Virus record (IMG/VR): IMGVR_UViG_3300005613_000078
Location: 1-56,494 of that record
DNA length: 56,494 nucleotides
Reading direction: 5' to 3' (one strand)
Origin: a virus
The translations under genes were made by a program, and so were the position numbers. The notes beneath the pieces are model-generated. The model was not told where the DNA came from. It saw nothing but the letters and a program-made list of their open reading frames with translations, and searched no databases. Positions 25,043 to 35,836 of this stretch are shown here, one piece after another; the stretch's first letter is position 1, and every line of letters begins with the position of its first letter.

Positions 25043-28000
25043 ATGCCACAGGAAACTAACCTCAATGTTGCTCCTTATTTTGACGACTTTGATCCTCGTA
25101 GCAACTACTACAAGGTGCTTTTTAAACCTGCCTATCCTATTCAGGCGAGAGAATTAAACAACCTTCAATCTATCCTTCAGGATCAGATTGAAAAGATGGG
25201 AACGAACATCTTTAAGGAAGGGTCTGTTATTATACCTGGTGCTCAAACATATAATTCACTTTTTCATGCTATACAAATTCAACCAGAATTTTTAGGGATT
25301 CCTGTTGAGATTTATCTTGATCAACTTTTAGGTAAAAGAATTGTAGGAAGAACTTCTGGCATTACTGCTGAGGTTGTCACATACATCACCAACGCAGAAT
25401 CTACCAAAGGAAACTATACACTTTACATAAATTATGTCAATTCAAGCACAACTGATGATTCTACTGAAGAATTTTTCGATAATGAAGTTCTAGAAACTGA
25501 AGAATCTATTTCTTTTGCAACAACATTTATTGCTGCTGGTGAAGGTTTTGCTAACACTGTTGTGGAGGATGCTGCTCAAACAGGATCAGCGTTTGTTTTA
25601 TCTGAAGGTGTGTTTTTCATTCGTGGATATTTTGTAACTGTTCCTAGTCAACTGATTATTCTTGATCAATATGGCACAGATCCTAGTTTTAGGATTGGTT
25701 TGACCATAAGGGAACAAATTATTACCTCAGACACAGATCCACAACTTACAGATAATGCTTCTGGTTTTAATAATTATTCAGCTCCTGGTGCAGATAGATT
25801 AAACATAACTGCAGTATTATCAACGAAGGATTATGGTGATTACAATACAGAGAATTTCATTCAACTTGCTGAAATTCAAAATGGCAATCTTAGAAGAAAA
25901 TCAAATGATACAAAATATAACCTTATAGGTGATGAGTTAGCAAAAAGAACATTTGATGAGTCAGGAGACTACTACATTAAAGAATTTGTCACCACAGTCA
26001 AAGAAAGTTTAAATAATCAACAAGGAAATAGAGGAATTTACGAACCAGGACAAGTCACACAACAAGGAAACGTTCCTAGTGATGATTTGATGGTTTATAA
26101 AGTATCTCCTGGTAAAGCGTATGTGAAGGGGTTTGAAGTTGATGTAAGAACACCTTCTCTTATCGATGTTATAAAACCTAGAACCACTCGTTTGGTTGAA
26201 AATCAAGCAGTAAATTTTGCGTTTGGTCCCACGTTTACTGTTAATAACGTTAATGGTTCACCTGTTGTTGGTTTTAATACAACTACAGTTTTAAGTTTAA
26301 GAAATCAAAGAGTAGGAAGTAGTGCTACAGAAGCACCTGGTTCAGAAATCGGTCTTGCAAGAGTTTATGATTTTGCTTTAGAATCTGGATCATACAATAC
26401 TTCAACACCTCAAATTAATCAATGGGATCTTTCTTTATTTGATCTTCAAACATACACTGATATTGATATAAATGTCAGTGTCACGTTAGATGCTTCAAAT
26501 TCAATTCATATTGAGGGAGAGCAAAGTGGAGCTAGTGCTTTCCTTAGATATGATGTAAATGCAGGGACAGCACTTACCACATATAGCAAGCAAGGTGATT
26601 TTGTATTTGGTGAGAGACTTAAATTTAATGGAGTTCTTGACAATTCAAGATTTATCACTGATATTAATAATCGCACTATTTCAGATGTAAAGTCTGTTTT
26701 CTTACAAAGAGTTGGTACTGCAAATACATTTAGTGCTGATATAATTCAATCTGATGGAATTCAGATTGGAATTGCTTCAATCACAGCTAGAGATGCAACT
26801 GGTGTTTCTACTATTACTAGTCCATCACTTATTTCTAGTGGATTTGTTGGGATCGTGACTGTTGGAAATTTACTTAAGTTTAGTATTCCAGAAAATAATG
26901 ATCCCACTTTTGTAAGAATAACAAATATTGACGGAAAAGATGCAACAGTTGAACCAACAACGACAGTCACTGGGGTTAATGTAGGCACGTTACCCACAAC
27001 AGCCACAAGTGTAACAGATCTCACAGTCCTTACTTCAAGACTTCAAGGATCACAAGGAACTGGTAATTTCTCTTCTAACGACTCAATTTTTAGTGCCCTT
27101 CCAAAAGAGAACATTCAATCAGTTAATATCGGATCTGGCAATATTATTATTAGAGATAATTTTGACATTACAATTGATTCTAATGGTGATACACAAGTAA
27201 TTCAAGTTAACGATCCGTCTAAAGAAGTTTTTCTTCCGTTTGATGAAGAGAGATATTCACTTATTAGACAAGATGGAACCACTGAAATTCTTACAAACGA
27301 CAAGTTCCTCTTTACAGAAGGGAGCACGCAACTTCAGATCAAAGGATTAGGAAGTGCCGATTCAAATTCAAAACTTATAGCTACCATTAGAAAGTCAAAT
27401 CCAACTTCAAAAATTAAATTAAAGCAAAACAATTCTATTATTATTAATAGATCAATTGATAGTGCTTCCGGTGTTGGAACCGGAACGCTAAATGACGGAC
27501 TTTCGCATGGTTTATTCCCATTTGGAACAAGGGTTCAAGACTCAATTATTTCTTTGAATGTACCTGATGTTATTGACATTTATGGAATTTTTGAATCAAC
27601 TGGAACCACGGATCCACAATCACCCAATGCTACTGTACAAGCACTTAATGGTCCATCTGCCACTACGAATGACTTGATCATCGGTGATACATTCACTGGT
27701 AGAACAAGTGGTGCAAAAGCCAGATATATTGATAGACTTTCAGATACCAGTATTGGGTACATTTATTTAAATGATATTGTATTTGAATCTGGTGAACAAA
27801 TTGAGTTTACTCAATCTACAGTGATTGGCAATATTGTTAATATTAACATTGGATCAAATAACATAACAAGAAACTATACTCTTGCAAAAGGACAAAGAAA
27901 TTCTTTCTACGATTTTTCTAGAATTGTGAGAAAGGGTAATTTTCCAGCACCATCCAGAAAACTAAGAGTATACTTTACAAATGCTTATTATGAAACGTCG

Positions 28001-31000
28001 GATAATGGTGATATTACAACAGTAAATTCGTATAATGGATTTGATTATACGAATGATATTGGACTTGTGGATGGAAAAAGAGTAACTGATATCATCGATG
28101 CAAGACCAAGAGTCAAAAGTTACACCACAAGACCTGGAACTAGATCTCCATTAGAATTTTATGGTAGAAATTTTGATGGTGGTCAGCACAGTTCCGCTAA
28201 AGTTATCGCATCAGATGAATCACTCACATTAGACTATAATTACTATCTTGGAAGAGCAGACAGAGTTTATGTTGATAAAGACGGATCATTTGCTGTAAAA
28301 TATGGAGCACCTGATGATATTCCTACGCTTCCCGATCCGGTAACAAATGGACTGAATATTGCAAATATATTTTCACCAGCATATCTTTACAGTGTAAATG
28401 ATGCCAGACTTAACTTTATTGACCATAAAAGATATCAAATGGTTGATATTGCAAAGATTGAACAAAGAGTTAAAAGTCTTGAGTATTATACTTCACTTAA
28501 TACGCTTGAGCAGTCTACACTGAATAGTTTTATTCCAGATGTAAATGGACTAAACAGATTTAAGTCTGGTATTTTTGTTGATAATTTTACGACTAGAGCA
28601 CCACAAGATGATACGATTGGAGTCAAAAATGCTATTGATTCAAAGAGAAGGATCCTTAGACCAGCTCACTACACAACAGCATTTAATCTTCAATTAGGTA
28701 TTGGTAATACTATTTTTGGTGCAGGGGTTCGTAGAACAGGAAATATGCTTACCCTTGATTATAGTGACACAAGTTGGTTAGAGCAGCCTTACGCCACAAG
28801 AATTGAAAATGTAACTCCATTTTTGGTTAATTTCTATCAGGGTTCAATTGAACTTGTACCATCTGTTGATGTTTGGGTTTCAACTAATCAATTAGAAGTT
28901 CGTGATGTCCTTCAAGAAGGTTCATTCCAAGGTATTGCTGATGTAATTGGTGCAGAAATTGAAACCACTGAGGATGGTGAAAGGATTGGTGTAGCACCAG
29001 TTGTTTGGGATTCTTGGGAGACTGTTGGTGCTCAACTTAATCTTACTTCCTCACAACAAACAGAATCACTTAACGCTGCATCTCAGAGAATAGGTGAAAC
29101 TACCAATAGAATCCTTTCCAACAATGGAATAAGTAATAATAGAATTGATGCTGCAAGAACTCAGGTTCGGTCCACGACAATAAATGGTTCTATTAATTTA
29201 GAACAAACTAGAACTGGTAGACAGCAAACAGTTAATGAAGTAATTAATACCGAAAGTCTTGGAGATCGTATAGTTAATCGTGAGATCATTCATTTTATGA
29301 GATCTCGCAACATTCAATTCACCGCTAAAAAGTTAAAACCATTCACAAGAATGTATTCATTCTTTGATGGGGTTGATGTAAACAAATTTGTTTCACCCAA
29401 ACTGGTTGAAATTGAAATGACATCAGGAACCTTTACTGTTGGTGAAACTGTTGATGGTACTATGCAGTCAACTCTTAATAATGAAGAAACTTTAGCAGCA
29501 GGTTCAGCTTCAATCACGTTTAGAACTTGTGTCGCTAATCACAAATTTGGTGATTTTGATGCTCCCTCTGATGTATATGATAGTAATCCATATGACAGGA
29601 ACTCCCCAGCGGCAACAGCATACACCGAGTCATCTACTATCCTTAACGTAGATACAAACAGCCTTCAATCTGAAGATTTCCCAGAATTTGTGGGATTCAT
29701 TCAAAGAGGAATGATTCTGCGTGGTAGAACAAGTGGTGCTGAAGCAAGAATTGTATCTGTAAGATTGATTACAGATAGAGTTGGAACCCTGATTGGATCA
29801 TTTAGTGTTCCCGATGGATCAAATGCTTCTAATCCTATATTTGAAACTGGCAGATCTGAATTTAGACTTACAAGCAGTTCCACAAACAGTAAAATTAGAG
29901 GTGCAACTACTACAAGTGCTGAAGAAATTTTTTATTCACAGGGAGACTTAGATAATACACAAGAAGTCACTTTATCCCTCAGAAATGCAAGAGTTGAGAT
30001 AACTGAATTAGAACCACAAACAAGAGTCCTTGCTGGTGAAACAGATTCAGCTAGTATCGTTCAAAATATAAATGCTGTAAGAATTCCCCCTCCCCCTCCA
30101 CCGCCACCGCCACCAGATCCTCCGCGCCCACCTCGCAATCCAGATCCACCACGTCCGCGTGGTGGTGACCCCCTAGCGCAAACTTTCTTTGTTGATGACA
30201 CTACAGGTGTTTATCTTAGTAGAGTTGAACTATTTTTCCAGTCCAAAGCGCAAAATCTGCCAGTAGTAGTTCAAATTCGTGAAACAAGACTGGGAACACC
30301 CACTAATATAATCGTACCTTTTTCAGAGGTTATTCTTGATCCCAATCAGGTCAATATTTCTGATGATGGCACGACTCCTACATCATTTACCTTCCCATCG
30401 CCCGTTTACTTGAATCCAAAAACAGAGTATGCTTTAGTTGTTTTATCTGATGTTACTTCGTACAATATATGGATTTCTAGATTCGGTGAAGCAGATGTAT
30501 CCACTCTTGCCACAGAGGCGGGTCAAGTTCTTGTAACTGAACAACCTCTTTTAGGTTCATTGTTCAAATCGCAAAATGCTTCCGTCTGGACACCAAGTCA
30601 ATATGAAGATTTGAAGTTTAATATGTATCGTTGCAACTTCACTTCAAATGGATTGGTTCAATTCTTCAATCCTCAGCTTCCTACAAAACAAGAAGTAATC
30701 ACTAAAAATGGCATTTCTATTAAAAATAGAACTGTAAGTGTGGGACTTGGAACTACAGTTAATAATGATGGGAATACTGAAGGCAACAACTTTGTTGTTG
30801 GTGTTGATTTATTCCAAAATGATTCTGACTTTACAGGTGTTGTTGTAGGACTTGCAGGATCTGCCACAGGTGATCTTACAATCACTAATGCAGGTGTTGG
30901 ATACACACCATCATCTGGACAGTTTACACACACTGGAATAGGTCTGACACCCCTTACAGGAACAGGTATCAACGCAACTGCTGATATCACAACCCTTGCA

Positions 31001-32653
31001 GGTGTGGCGATTGCTGCTACCGTTAACGCTGGCGGTTCTGGATACAATGTTGCTGATGTTCTTGTTCCAATTCAAAATGCACAAAACATTGGTGAATTGG
31101 GTCGTGACATGCAATTCTCTATAGCAGAGTTACAAGGATTTAATGAGGTTGAAGTAAGTAATGTTCAGGGTGAACTGAAATTTACTTCTGACAATTATCT
31201 TAGATTTACAACATCTGCTGGAATTACATCAGATGTCAATGTTGGAACTGGAGGAAGTATCGTTCCGGTATCTCCACTTAGAGTTACTCCTGAAAATGAT
31301 GGTTTGCATATTAAGGTCTTCCAGAGAAATCATGGAATGTACTCCAATACCAATAGAGTTGAGTTAAAGAATGTTTCATCAGACATTACCCCAACCGCTC
31401 TTAGTGCTGCTTATTCTAGAACCTCAACTGATTCTATTTCAGTTGGAACCACTGCAAATCTGGCAGATTTTGAAGGTCTTCCAGTTAGCACTAATAATCC
31501 TGGTTATGTCAAAATTGGTAGTGAAATAATTTCTTACACTGGCACATCAGGAAATTCTCTTACTGGAATTACTAGTAGAGGCGTTGATAACACCATTCAA
31601 GCATCTCATGCATTAAATGAATTGGTGTTCCGTTACGAATTTGGTGGAGTGTCACTAAGAAGAATCAATAAAGAGCATCAGTTGGCAGATGTAACCATTC
31701 CTAATCCAATTGATATTGACTCTTATCATGTTAAAGTAAATATGGCTCAAAGTGGAGTTGACAGAAGTGCTACCAATACAACCTTTGCTTCACATTATTT
31801 TGAAAATACTAGAACTGGAGGTGGTGTAGGTGTCAAGGGTTCATACAATCTTCCATATTCAATTGTTATTCCTAACCTTAGAACAACTTCACCAAATGGA
31901 AGTTCTTTGAATGCTTCAATAAGAACTGTTTCTGAAACTAGTGTTGATGGAACAGAAGTTTCTTTCTTAGATAAGGGATATCAGGAAGTTTCACTCAATG
32001 AAAAAAACTACTTTGATTCACAACGTGCTGTCATTTCACCTGTGAATGAAAGAACGTATTTGAACGCACTTCCTGGTAATAAATCCATGACTATGAATGT
32101 GAACCTTAATACATCTGATGGCAGATTATCACCTGCGATTGATCTAGACCATGCTTCTGTTCTGTTTATTTCTAACAGAGCAAATGCACCTATTACTAAT
32201 TTCTCTACCGATGGAAGAGTCAAATCTGTCAAACTTGATCCTAATAGTTTGATGTATGTAACCAAGAACATTGTTCTTGAAAATCCTGCTACATCACTTA
32301 GAGTGTTTATTGATGGTTATGTTTCTGATTATAACGATATCAGAATGTTCTATGCATTAGGTCAAGATCTTCCTGCAGAAGAATGTGTATTTACACCTTT
32401 CCCTGGTATTAATAATACAAATGAATTTGGTAGAGTAGTTCAACCATTCAACTCTGATGGTGGTCCTGACATCTTTGTTCCTAAGTCTGACGTTTACACA
32501 CAGGTTCCTTCGTTAAACTATTTTAAGGAGTATAAATTCTCCATAGATAACCTGGAACCATTCAACTTCTTTAGAATTAAGTTGATCGGCACATCCACCA
32601 ATCAGGCGGTTGTCCCACAGTTTAGAAACTTCAGAGTCATTGCTGCTGTATAA
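25043..32653 (+). CDS. DUF4815-type baseplate structural protein, 2536 aa
   Basis: A 2536-aa virion protein in the place of T4 genes 9-10. The first 120 residues (YFDDFDPRSNYYKVLFKP, then ARELNNLQSILQDQIEKMG) are the DUF4815 start found in cyanophage baseplates. TSGAxA modules recur (GRTSGITAEV, GRTSGAKARY, GRTSGAEARI). A run of ten prolines in a Pro/Arg-rich linker (nt about 30085-30166) precedes a DPLAQTFFVDD domain. Later come G-x-G-Y repeats and one VKIGSEIISY module. It probably joins the wedge and carries peripheral fibres. I cannot assign it to gp9 or gp10 with certainty. Confidence 0.75.
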   Translation: MPQETNLNVAPYFDDFDPRSNYYKVLFKPAYPIQARELNNLQSILQDQIEKMGTNIFKEGSVIIPGAQTYNSLFHAIQIQPEFLGIPVEIYLDQLLGKRIVGRTSGITAEVVTYITNAESTKGNYTLYINYVNSSTTDDSTEEFFDNEVLETEESISFATTFIAAGEGFANTVVEDAAQTGSAFVLSEGVFFIRGYFVTVPSQLIILDQYGTDPSFRIGLTIREQIITSDTDPQLTDNASGFNNYSAPGADRLNITAVLSTKDYGDYNTENFIQLAEIQNGNLRRKSNDTKYNLIGDELAKRTFDESGDYYIKEFVTTVKESLNNQQGNRGIYEPGQVTQQGNVPSDDLMVYKVSPGKAYVKGFEVDVRTPSLIDVIKPRTTRLVENQAVNFAFGPTFTVNNVNGSPVVGFNTTTVLSLRNQRVGSSATEAPGSEIGLARVYDFALESGSYNTSTPQINQWDLSLFDLQTYTDIDINVSVTLDASNSIHIEGEQSGASAFLRYDVNAGTALTTYSKQGDFVFGERLKFNGVLDNSRFITDINNRTISDVKSVFLQRVGTANTFSADIIQSDGIQIGIASITARDATGVSTITSPSLISSGFVGIVTVGNLLKFSIPENNDPTFVRITNIDGKDATVEPTTTVTGVNVGTLPTTATSVTDLTVLTSRLQGSQGTGNFSSNDSIFSALPKENIQSVNIGSGNIIIRDNFDITIDSNGDTQVIQVNDPSKEVFLPFDEERYSLIRQDGTTEILTNDKFLFTEGSTQLQIKGLGSADSNSKLIATIRKSNPTSKIKLKQNNSIIINRSIDSASGVGTGTLNDGLSHGLFPFGTRVQDSIISLNVPDVIDIYGIFESTGTTDPQSPNATVQALNGPSATTNDLIIGDTFTGRTSGAKARYIDRLSDTSIGYIYLNDIVFESGEQIEFTQSTVIGNIVNINIGSNNITRNYTLAKGQRNSFYDFSRIVRKGNFPAPSRKLRVYFTNAYYETSDNGDITTVNSYNGFDYTNDIGLVDGKRVTDIIDARPRVKSYTTRPGTRSPLEFYGRNFDGGQHSSAKVIASDESLTLDYNYYLGRADRVYVDKDGSFAVKYGAPDDIPTLPDPVTNGLNIANIFSPAYLYSVNDARLNFIDHKRYQMVDIAKIEQRVKSLEYYTSLNTLEQSTLNSFIPDVNGLNRFKSGIFVDNFTTRAPQDDTIGVKNAIDSKRRILRPAHYTTAFNLQLGIGNTIFGAGVRRTGNMLTLDYSDTSWLEQPYATRIENVTPFLVNFYQGSIELVPSVDVWVSTNQLEVRDVLQEGSFQGIADVIGAEIETTEDGERIGVAPVVWDSWETVGAQLNLTSSQQTESLNAASQRIGETTNRILSNNGISNNRIDAARTQVRSTTINGSINLEQTRTGRQQTVNEVINTESLGDRIVNREIIHFMRSRNIQFTAKKLKPFTRMYSFFDGVDVNKFVSPKLVEIEMTSGTFTVGETVDGTMQSTLNNEETLAAGSASITFRTCVANHKFGDFDAPSDVYDSNPYDRNSPAATAYTESSTILNVDTNSLQSEDFPEFVGFIQRGMILRGRTSGAEARIVSVRLITDRVGTLIGSFSVPDGSNASNPIFETGRSEFRLTSSSTNSKIRGATTTSAEEIFYSQGDLDNTQEVTLSLRNARVEITELEPQTRVLAGETDSASIVQNINAVRIPPPPPPPPPPDPPRPPRNPDPPRPRGGDPLAQTFFVDDTTGVYLSRVELFFQSKAQNLPVVVQIRETRLGTPTNIIVPFSEVILDPNQVNISDDGTTPTSFTFPSPVYLNPKTEYALVVLSDVTSYNIWISRFGEADVSTLATEAGQVLVTEQPLLGSLFKSQNASVWTPSQYEDLKFNMYRCNFTSNGLVQFFNPQLPTKQEVITKNGISIKNRTVSVGLGTTVNNDGNTEGNNFVVGVDLFQNDSDFTGVVVGLAGSATGDLTITNAGVGYTPSSGQFTHTGIGLTPLTGTGINATADITTLAGVAIAATVNAGGSGYNVADVLVPIQNAQNIGELGRDMQFSIAELQGFNEVEVSNVQGELKFTSDNYLRFTTSAGITSDVNVGTGGSIVPVSPLRVTPENDGLHIKVFQRNHGMYSNTNRVELKNVSSDITPTALSAAYSRTSTDSISVGTTANLADFEGLPVSTNNPGYVKIGSEIISYTGTSGNSLTGITSRGVDNTIQASHALNELVFRYEFGGVSLRRINKEHQLADVTIPNPIDIDSYHVKVNMAQSGVDRSATNTTFASHYFENTRTGGGVGVKGSYNLPYSIVIPNLRTTSPNGSSLNASIRTVSETSVDGTEVSFLDKGYQEVSLNEKNYFDSQRAVISPVNERTYLNALPGNKSMTMNVNLNTSDGRLSPAIDLDHASVLFISNRANAPITNFSTDGRVKSVKLDPNSLMYVTKNIVLENPATSLRVFIDGYVSDYNDIRMFYALGQDLPAEECVFTPFPGINNTNEFGRVVQPFNSDGGPDIFVPKSDVYTQVPSLNYFKEYKFSIDNLEPFNFFRIKLIGTSTNQAVVPQFRNFRVIAAV

Positions 32654-32877
32654 TGTTAGTCCCAATTGAAGGAAAAGACAATCTCTTCCGTGATAAAAAC
32701 ACGGGAGCGATTGTCAATAAAGATCAAACCGAATATAATAATTACATCGCTGCTAGGAATCGGCTTGCTGCCGAAAAGGACAGGGTTGATTCGCTTGAAC
32801 AAAAAGTTGATGATATTAAGGGTGATTTAGACGATATCAAATCTTTACTTAAGGCATTAGCACAAAATGGCGAATAA
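32653..32877 (+). CDS. Small coiled-coil virion-associated protein, 74 aa
   Basis: A 74-aa protein starting MLVPIEGKDNLFRDKNTGA. Residues 35-70 (RLAAEKDRVDSLEQKVDDIK and on) are a regular coiled coil. It starts on the last base of the preceding gene and overlaps the next by 11 bases, so it is made together with the baseplate genes. I recall similar small proteins at this place in cyanophages. It could be a fibre trimerisation peptide or an assembly helper. Confidence 0.7.
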   Translation: MLVPIEGKDNLFRDKNTGAIVNKDQTEYNNYIAARNRLAAEKDRVDSLEQKVDDIKGDLDDIKSLLKALAQNGE

Positions 32878-33508
32878 TACAATTACATTCGACCCTATAG
32901 TAGGAACACCTTATGCTGTTAATTTAACAATTAACACGGGAGCTACCTTTGACTCTACGTTCAAAGTTATTAATAATGATAAGTCAGCATATGACTTGAC
33001 CGGTTGGAGTGGTTCTTCGCAAATGACAAAAACTGTTTCGATTGGTTCGTCAAGAGTGCCTGCTGCGTCTTTTACAGTGGGTATTACAAGTGCGGTTGAT
33101 GGTGAATTTAAATTATCATTATCACCAACCCTCACAAGAAATCTAAAAGGTGGTAGATATGTTTATAATATTTTGATGACTGGTTCAAAAACTACCTTAG
33201 ATATTCTTGATACTTCTGTTTCTGTAGGAAACACTGTGGGGATTGGTTCCACTACGATTATTTTAAACAAAATTACTAATGTTGCTGTTGGTGATTCCGT
33301 CTCTGTTGGATCTTCGATTACTGGTGCTTCTGTCGTTAGTTTAGCAACATCTACAAGAACGATAACTATAGGAACTGCCAGTACGATTTCAACAGAAATT
33401 TTGCCAGGAACAGCAGTTACATTCACAAGACCAGGAACAGCATCCACAATTTATGAGATGGTGACTGGCAATATATTGGTGCAGACCGGAGTGTCTTCGA
33501 CACCCTAA
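32867..33508 (+). CDS. Beta-rich virion protein, BppU-like N-terminus
   Basis: A 213-aa protein. The first half (FDSTFKVINNDKSAYDLTGW, then GEFKLSLSP and LKGGRYVYNILMT) follows the pattern of the N-terminal domain of baseplate upper proteins that anchor receptor-binding proteins. The second half is a repetitive V-G-S/I-G-S-S sequence ending with the strand YEMVTGNILVQTGVS, which completes the first domain. The repeats therefore look like an insertion into that domain. It is translationally linked to the coiled-coil gene upstream. Confidence 0.6.
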   Translation: MANNTITFDPIVGTPYAVNLTINTGATFDSTFKVINNDKSAYDLTGWSGSSQMTKTVSIGSSRVPAASFTVGITSAVDGEFKLSLSPTLTRNLKGGRYVYNILMTGSKTTLDILDTSVSVGNTVGIGSTTIILNKITNVAVGDSVSVGSSITGASVVSLATSTRTITIGTASTISTEILPGTAVTFTRPGTASTIYEMVTGNILVQTGVSSTP

Positions 33509-33511
33509 ATA
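33505..33511 (+). promoter_or_regulatory. Late promoter, CTAAATA
   Basis: CTAAATA overlaps the TAA stop (33506-33508) of the upstream gene and stands 21 bases before the gp13 ATG. Confidence 0.6.
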
Positions 33512-33532
33512 ATAAAAAAGTAATGTCTTATA

Positions 33533-34399
33533 ATGGCGCAACCATCTTCCAGACAAGAACTTATTGATTATTGTTTAAGACAATTAGGTGCTCCTGTAGT
33601 CGAAGTCAACGTTGCCGATGAGCAACTACAGGACTTGATGGATGATGCCATTCAATTCTTTCAAGAAAGGCATTTTGATGGGGTTCAACAAGTTTATCTT
33701 AAATATCAAATAACACAAGACGATATCGATCGAGGAAAGGCAAGACCATCTGGGGCACCCCCAAGCAATGCTGGTGGGTTAGGAATCACCACATCAACTG
33801 CTACTGCCAACATTGATGGAGTAAGTACAACATTCACATATAACGAAAATAGCAATTATCTTCAGGTTCCACCAGATATTATTGGGATCAATAAGGTATT
33901 TCAGTTTGATGATGCCCAATCGGTGAATTCATCAAACATGTTCAATTTTGAGTATCAATTATTTTTGAACGATATCTATTTCTGGGGAACAACTGATATC
34001 TTATCATATTCAATGGCGAAGAGTTATATAGAAACTCTTAACTTTTTGTTGAATACGCACAAACAAATTAGATTTAATCAGCGCCAAGACAGACTATATC
34101 TTGATATAGCATGGACTAAATTAAGAAAAAATGATTTCTTGATTATTGATTGCTGGAAAGCAATGAATCCTAATGATTATTATAAAGTTTACAATGACTC
34201 CTTCCTTAAACCATATTTGACTGCCCTAATCAAACGCCAATGGGGACAAAATCTAATTAAATTTCAGGGAGTAAAATTACCAGGTGGTATTGAATTTAAT
34301 GGTAGACAAATTTATGATGATGGTCAGCGTGAACTTGATGAAATCAAAGCGAAGATGTTAAGCACGTATGAACTTCCTCCACTTGATCTTATTGGGTGA
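33533..34399 (+). CDS. 13: Neck protein gp13
   Basis: A 288-aa protein; T4 gp13 is 309 aa. The N-terminus (SSRQELIDYCLRQLGAP, then ADEQLQDLMDDAIQFFQERH) is the characteristic gp13 sequence of cyanophages. T4 gp13 and gp14 complete the head and form the neck to which the tail binds. The gene is followed after five bases by gp14 and preceded by a late promoter. Confidence 0.9.
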   Translation: MAQPSSRQELIDYCLRQLGAPVVEVNVADEQLQDLMDDAIQFFQERHFDGVQQVYLKYQITQDDIDRGKARPSGAPPSNAGGLGITTSTATANIDGVSTTFTYNENSNYLQVPPDIIGINKVFQFDDAQSVNSSNMFNFEYQLFLNDIYFWGTTDILSYSMAKSYIETLNFLLNTHKQIRFNQRQDRLYLDIAWTKLRKNDFLIIDCWKAMNPNDYYKVYNDSFLKPYLTALIKRQWGQNLIKFQGVKLPGGIEFNGRQIYDDGQRELDEIKAKMLSTYELPPLDLIG

Positions 34400-34404
34400 T
34401 TTAG

Positions 34405-35790
34405 ATGTTAAATCCATTTTTTCAAAACGGCACCAATAGTGAACAAGGTCTAATTCAAAGTCTTGTAAATGAACAGTTAAGAATGTATGGTGTTGAGGTA
34501 TATTATATGCCTCGTAAATATATTACAAAATATAAAGTAATTAAAGAAGCAATACAGTCAGAATTTGACAATGCTTATCCGATAGAGGCATATGTTGATA
34601 ATTATGAAGGATATGGTGGACAAGGAACTCTTCTTTCTAAATTTGGCATTCAAGAACAAGATGATTTAACATTAATTATATCAAGGGAAAGATTTGAAAA
34701 CTATATTACACCCCTTACAAAAAATCTTCCAAATATTGAACTTGCAACTAGACCGAAAGAGGGAGATATAATTTATTTTCCACTTGGGGATAGATTGTTT
34801 GAAATCAAATATGTAGAACACGAACAACCTTTCTATCAGTTACAAAAGAATTACGTTTATCAGCTTAGATGTGAGTTGTTTAGATATGAAGATGAAGTTC
34901 TGGATACTGGTGTTGAGACAATTGATGATGAAATAGAACAAATTGGATATATTCAAACACTTACACTTGTTGGTAGTGGTGTGACAGCGACCGGAACAGC
35001 AAGCACTTGCGCTAGTGGTAGTGTTCAGCAAATTAGTATTCTTAATATGGGTGGTGGATATACATCACTTCCTAAAGTTGCATTCTCTTCTGCCCCATCT
35101 GGTGGTGTGACTGCTGTTGGATTTGCATCACTCAGTTATGACTATGTTGGTTGCGATGGAAAATCTGGAAAGGTTGTATCAATCAATCTTACCAACGCAG
35201 GTTGTGGTTACACTGTAGCACCTCTAATCACAATTCAGGGTGGAAATGGATCTGGTGCAATAGCAACCGCTGGCATCACCACTCGTATGTCAGTTCAAAC
35301 AATTACTATCACAAACGCAGGTTCTGGATATACATTTGGACCAAGTATCACAATGTCAGATCCGCCATCAGGCCAAGCAGGAGCAGGAATTGGAACTATC
35401 AGTGCTGCTGGCATTGTTACTGCGGCATACATCACTAATTCTGGATTCGGTTATACCGAAGCACCCACAATTACTTTCCAAGGTCCAGGTGTTGGAACAG
35501 ATCTTGGTGGTTCTTTCATCTACAATGAAATTATCACAGGTTCTATCAGTAGCACGACTGCAAGAGTCAAAGAGTGGGATGCGGTCACAAATAAATTGGA
35601 AATTTCCATCGTATCTGGAGAATTCCAAGTCGGTGAAAATGTTACCGGAGAAGAATCTGGTGCTAAGTTTATGATATTTGATACTAAAACTGATGACCTT
35701 GTAACACCATATGCAGATAATGATAACATTGAAACTGAGGCAGATGCGATTATTGACTTCTCCGAAAGAAATCCATTTGGAATGCCCTAA
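34405..35790 (+). CDS. 14: Neck protein gp14 with inserted beta repeats
   Basis: A 461-aa protein; T4 gp14 is 256 aa. Residues 1-180 (the opening MLNPFFQNGTNSEQ and VEVYYMPRKY) are typical gp14. Residues about 205-360 (nt 35017-35484) are an insertion of four G-x-G-Y repeats: ISILNMGGGYTSLPKV, INLTNAGCGYTVAPLI, ITITNAGSGYTFGPSI and YITNSGFGYTEAPTI. The end (residues 375-461) returns to a gp14-like segment with a TSGA-type module. The repeats may form a collar decoration or whisker-like projection. The gp14 call is firm from position and N-terminus; the role of the insert is inferred. Confidence 0.85.
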   Translation: MLNPFFQNGTNSEQGLIQSLVNEQLRMYGVEVYYMPRKYITKYKVIKEAIQSEFDNAYPIEAYVDNYEGYGGQGTLLSKFGIQEQDDLTLIISRERFENYITPLTKNLPNIELATRPKEGDIIYFPLGDRLFEIKYVEHEQPFYQLQKNYVYQLRCELFRYEDEVLDTGVETIDDEIEQIGYIQTLTLVGSGVTATGTASTCASGSVQQISILNMGGGYTSLPKVAFSSAPSGGVTAVGFASLSYDYVGCDGKSGKVVSINLTNAGCGYTVAPLITIQGGNGSGAIATAGITTRMSVQTITITNAGSGYTFGPSITMSDPPSGQAGAGIGTISAAGIVTAAYITNSGFGYTEAPTITFQGPGVGTDLGGSFIYNEIITGSISSTTARVKEWDAVTNKLEISIVSGEFQVGENVTGEESGAKFMIFDTKTDDLVTPYADNDNIETEADAIIDFSERNPFGMP

Positions 35791-35801
35791 TTAAAAAATA
35801 G

Positions 35802-35808
35802 TTAAATA
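35802..35808 (+). promoter_or_regulatory. Possible late promoter, TTAAATA
   Basis: TTAAATA lies 28 bases before the gp15 ATG. It is a one-base variant of the CTAAATA boxes used elsewhere in the window. Confidence 0.45.
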
Positions 35809-35836
35809 GTAGTATATTCATATACGATTTGGGATC

